Assembly: GCA_963580285.1 (NCBI GenBank)
Contig: OY757017.1
Span: forward strand, 10,924,538-10,988,537
Reading direction: 5' to 3'
Source of the DNA: Lucinisca nassula
Lineage: Eukaryota > Mollusca > Bivalvia > Lucinida > Lucinidae
DNA length: 64,000 nucleotides
Numbering within the stretch: position 1 is the stretch's first letter; every line of letters starts with the position of its first letter. Position numbers and translations under genes: made by a program. A model generated the notes under the pieces. It saw nothing but the letters and a program-made list of their open reading frames with translations. It searched no databases and was not told the origin of the DNA. This document shows, piece after piece, positions 60,690-64,000 of this stretch.

Positions 60690-61035
60690 ATGCAAATGCT
60701 GAAATCGATTTTACGGGCCACAATCCTCGCCCTTACTTCCGTCTCGGTTTAGACAAATAATTTGTTCAGTCCGCACGAAGGGCTCCTAACTCATCAGTGC
60801 AACATCTCCGTGAACACAAAAATCAAACAACCACAGATATGAAACAACAGTGAGGACTTGACAGCAAGAAACCACTGAAATGCGGGAGCAAAAGAAGACC
60901 AACGGAGTCTAACTGTTGATCTTCTTTCGCTCCAGCATTTCAGTGGTTTCTTGCTGTAGATTCCTCACCGTTCTTTCATCACTGTGGTTGTTTGATTTTT
61001 GTGTTCACGGATTGTTATTATGGAGAGGGTACATA
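60690..61035. repeat. R-family inverted pair (palindrome)
   Basis: 60690-60900 is a minus-strand R segment (ACTCATCAGTGCAACATCTC) and 60905-61035 a plus-strand one (TCCAGCATTTCAGTGGTTTC), meeting at GACCAACGGAGTC. The two arms are largely complementary. Confidence 0.75.
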
Positions 61036-61121
61036 TATCTTGCCTTTATGTTGTTTCATGAACGTAAAACTGTATTTTGTATTTTTTCTTGTTCGGCCAT
61101 TGTGACCATGTGATAGTATTA

Positions 61122-61376
61122 TATGAGCCCCGCCAAGCGAATTTGGGTCTTCGAGCATTCAGTCATGACAAACTTTAACTGCGCATGCCCAGCCATTCAG
61201 AGGGGCCAGGGATATGGCTTTCTGTCTGAAGGTTCCTCTTGATTCAATGCTTGTATGAGCGTGCAGCGAAGGTTCTGGCGAGACTGCGCGGATGCGCAGG
61301 CTCGCCTGAACCTTCGCTGCTCGCATAGGCGATAAGTACCAAAATCGCTTGGCGGGGCCCATATAATATGCATGCT
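61122..61376. mobile_element. MITE-G, about 250 bp
   Basis: Left end ATATGAGCCCCGCCAAGCGA and right end TCGCTTGGCGGGGCCCATAT are inverted repeats. An inner hairpin pairs GCAGCGAAGGTTCTGGCGAG with CTCGCCTGAACCTTCGCTGC. Only copy in the window. Confidence 0.85.
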
Positions 61377-61734
61377 AATAGACTAGAAACTGTCATAGTT
61401 TACGTCTTAATAAAATAAGTTCTGTTCCTATTTGATTCAAACTTCACAGGAGTATTGCCCAGGTGGCTCCCTACCTTAATAGTTGTAATCGGCTCTGATG
61501 AAAAAGCTGTCCGCCAGAGCTAATATAGAAAAATCTGTAAACGACAACTCCTCCTGTACCCTTGGGCCTGTTTCGATCAATTGCCATGGAAATGTTACGT
61601 TGGTGACTCTCTACTAAAAAAGCTAAACGGTTCCACTCCGATGTAAAAATTGGTCACTATAGCTAAGAATAGAAAGAAAAAAAAACCTTTGAATAACAAC
61701 TCCTACACTTGGTCAAGTTTCATTCAAAATAGTA

Positions 61735-63182
61735 TCAGATCACAGACATCTCGGACTAACACTAAGCAATAACGGACGCTGGAACAAACACATTGAAAAC
61801 ATTGTGAACAGTGCTTCTAAAATTATTGGCGTCATGCGCAAATTAAAATACACTTTTCACAGAGTCGCACTTAACCAAATCTACTTCTCTTACGTTTTAC
61901 CTATATTGGAGTACTCAGCAATTGTTTGGGACAATTGTACCACACAGAACTCAAACACACTAGAAAAACTACAGAATGAAGCAGCAAGGATAGTCACTGG
62001 ACTCACTAGGTCTGTCTCACTAGACAAATTATATAGTGAATGTGGATGGGTACCACTGTCTGTTAGAAGAGACGAGCAGAAATTATCCTTTATATACAAG
62101 GCAGTCAATGGGCTTTCTCTCGACTATATTCAAGATATTATTCCTCCCTTTGTTAGAGAAACTAATCCATACCAACTAAGAAATAACAATAATCTAGTAA
62201 CTCCCGCTACACGTACTGAAATTTCAAGAAAATCTTGTATACCTTCTTCAGTATCATTGTGGAATTCGCTTAATAATGACATCCGGTCTGCTGACAGTCT
62301 CTCTAGCTTCAAAAACAGCATTAAAAGACTGCGATTAAATAACGTCAAAATTCCTTTGTATTTCCTCAATGGCGACAGGTATCTATCAGTGCAACATGCC
62401 CGAATTCGTAATAATTGCAGTAACTTGAAATACGATCTATATGTCAATCATCTTTGCCCAAGCCCCACGTGCAGTTGCAATACTGCAGTTGAAGATGCAG
62501 CACACTACTTTTTCCATTGTCCAAGCTACGCCGATTGCCGTATACTTTTGTTTCAAGCTACACACGCCTTCCACTCCTTAAACATAGATAAACTTCTTTT
62601 TGGTGATGCCAGTCTAAGTATCCAACAGAATTCAACACTTTTTTTCCGCCGTTCAAAGTTTTATCAAAGGGTCAAGATGATTCGCAAACAACCCATAAGA
62701 TTCGAAGATAGTACAAGTACTTTGGACAGTACATATATTTAAGTAACGTAGCATTCTTCCAGCGCCTTTTCATAAGCCTGGCGGTTTGGACTCCTGACAA
62801 ATCTATCTAACTTACACACACACACACGCACGCACGCACGCACACACATATATATATACGCATGCACACACGCCTCATTATTTTCCTGGTCATTATTTAA
62901 TTATTCTTAATGTACATGTTTCTTCTGTTGTTTACTATAAACGATTTAACCCATATGTTACCGTTCTGGTCACTGTAGATAACCTCCATCAAATAGCTCG
63001 GTAGGGTTATAATATTTAGAACGCATTAAACAACGTTCGTCCAGAAAAAAATGTATTTCTATATGTGATGTAATTGTCATGTGAGTTATAATGTTTGTAT
63101 ATTACAATGTAGGGGAAGGGCCGTAACTAATGTTGTGAGAACTTGTGGCCCGACCCCTTTGCTTTATTTCAAGCATTAAAAT
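61735..63182 (+). pseudogene. 5'-truncated non-LTR retrotransposon: ORF2 C-terminus and 3' region
   Basis: The frame is open from about 61737, before the first ATG at 61804, and ends at 62742. It starts in the RT thumb/connection region (DHRHLGLTLSNNGRW), followed by YFSYVLPILEYSAIVWDNC, the typical segment after the RT domain in Jockey/CR1-like LINEs. A C-terminal Cys/His cluster is present (CPSPTCSCN...HYFFHCPSY). No internal stop is seen over 1 kb, so the copy is fairly young. A 3' region to about 63182 contains a CA/CG-rich microsatellite (62815-62850). Confidence 0.88.
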
Positions 63183-63185
63183 ATG

Positions 63186-63340
63186 CTTAAACCAAGTAAC
63201 TGTCCTGTTGGCTTTCTGCTATTGATGTTTCCATTAAGGTCTAGTTATTTAATGTTTGTGTTTATTTCCGTTTGGTGTCTCTTATGGGAGGTGTGGGTTA
63301 ATTGCTTCGATTCCTGATCATTGCCTCCACTTCTATTTTA
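63186..63340 (+). repeat. R-family fragment
   Basis: AAGTAACTGTCCTGTTGGC, TCCGTTTGGTGTCTCTTATG and GATTCCTGATCATTGCC match the end half of the R family. Confidence 0.7.
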
Positions 63341-63634
63341 TCAAAAATGGAAAAAGACCTTAAAGTGAAAACTCCGATTTCAGTCAAACTGCACAGGTAG
63401 GTTACGTATACGACCCTCTAGCAAACTAGCTAAAACGGTTCGGCTCCGATGAACAACCTGGTCGCCAGAACTAAAATAGTAAAAAAAAAACATCTTTAAA
63501 TAACAATTCCTCCTACATATTTCCTCCAATTGCATTCAAACTTTGATGGAATGTAGCGTGGGTGGCCCTCTACACAATAGCTCAAGTGGTTTTGCTCAAG
63601 ATGTAAACCAGAGCTAAAATAGGAAAATAGAACT

Positions 63635-63965
63635 GAATGCAATGATCAGGAATATATATAACTACCCAACACCTCCCATCAGAGACACAAAAGGGGAAGA
63701 CACACGACAATGAAATAACTAAATCCTAATGAAAAAATAACAAGCGGAAAGCCAAAAGGACAGTTACCTTCCCAGAAAATGGCCAAATGGCTATCCAAAA
63801 TAATAATAATAATAAAGATATCAGCAATACATACTATAAGAAAGGTAAACCGCGACAGAAAAATCATATTGGAACGATCAGTAAAACGTATTTCACTGGG
63901 GCTTAAATCTATTTTGCATGGCCATAATCCTTTCCCTTGGTTCATCGTAGCCATCAAGTGACTAC
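63635..63965 (-). repeat. R-family copy, partial
   Basis: AATGCAATGATCAGGAATAT, CAGTTACCTTCCCAGAAAAT and GAACGATCAGTAAAACG parallel the minus-strand copy at 51810. An (AAT)n run sits at 63803-63815. Confidence 0.7.
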
Positions 63966-64000
63966 TCCCCCTATGGTCCTTTGAGTGACAACTCCTCCTA

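Larger units (their letters stand above)
59600..61735. repeat. degenerate ~170-bp tandem array used as a landing site, left part
   Basis: Units containing AACTCCTCCTATA, TTTCATTCAAACTTCATAGG, GGTGACACTCTACCAA and CACCAGAGCTAAA recur at about 59665, 60010, 61430 and 61550, and again at 63370-63640 and the window end. Later insertions (MITE-H, MITE-A/B, R-family, MITE-G, LINE) separate them. Confidence 0.65.

Overview
The window looks like gene-poor, repeat-saturated nuclear DNA of a marine invertebrate, most likely a bivalve mollusc. The base is AT-rich. No host protein-coding gene, rRNA or intact tRNA gene could be supported. Instead there are dozens of short palindromic elements (MITEs), tRNA-derived SINEs of the kind common in molluscs, broken non-LTR retrotransposons, minisatellites and microsatellites. 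The species assignment is inference from the repeat types; no database was consulted. Family labels such as MITE-A or SINE-1 are local names for groups I matched by eye within this window.

The centrepiece is a complete Polinton/Maverick element at 28477-44968 (16,492 bp). It has 161-bp terminal inverted repeats that differ at one base, AG...CT outer ends, and a perfect 6-bp target duplication (ATATAT). It encodes a retroviral-type integrase (D,D35E), a protein-primed family B DNA polymerase, an FtsK/HerA-type packaging ATPase, a double-jelly-roll major capsid protein, a penton-like minor capsid protein, a probable OB-fold protein and a set of small Polinton-type proteins. Genes are packed on both strands, many with an A-rich leader running straight into the ATG. 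The expected adenovirus-type maturation protease was not found. Three coding interruptions are visible: a frameshift in the polymerase N-terminal part, an in-frame TAA in a conserved gene at 39886, and a -1 shift at an A7 tract at 43183. The right end carries an unusual cargo gene with a helix-turn-helix-like domain and what looks like a spliceosomal intron.

The Polinton sits inside the 3' end of a mariner transposase gene. That mariner (28336-46193, about 1.36 kb without the Polinton) has 26-bp inverted repeats and a TA duplication, and sits inside a MITE-A copy (28203-46345). This gives a three-level nest with a clear order of events. The Polinton itself contains a degenerate MITE-A fragment.

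Left flank (1-28202): a 330-bp tandem repeat, an RT fragment, a decayed non-LTR element, a second non-LTR C-terminal fragment, a 93-bp minisatellite, and many MITEs and SINEs. One MITE-E copy has its empty site preserved in a local duplication, showing TTAA target use. Right flank (46346-64000): further MITEs and SINEs, degenerate tandem arrays that acted as landing pads, a 2.5-kb foldback structure (55187-57690), a long GAGT microsatellite, a MITE-B nested in a MITE-A, and a 5'-truncated non-LTR retrotransposon (61735-63180).
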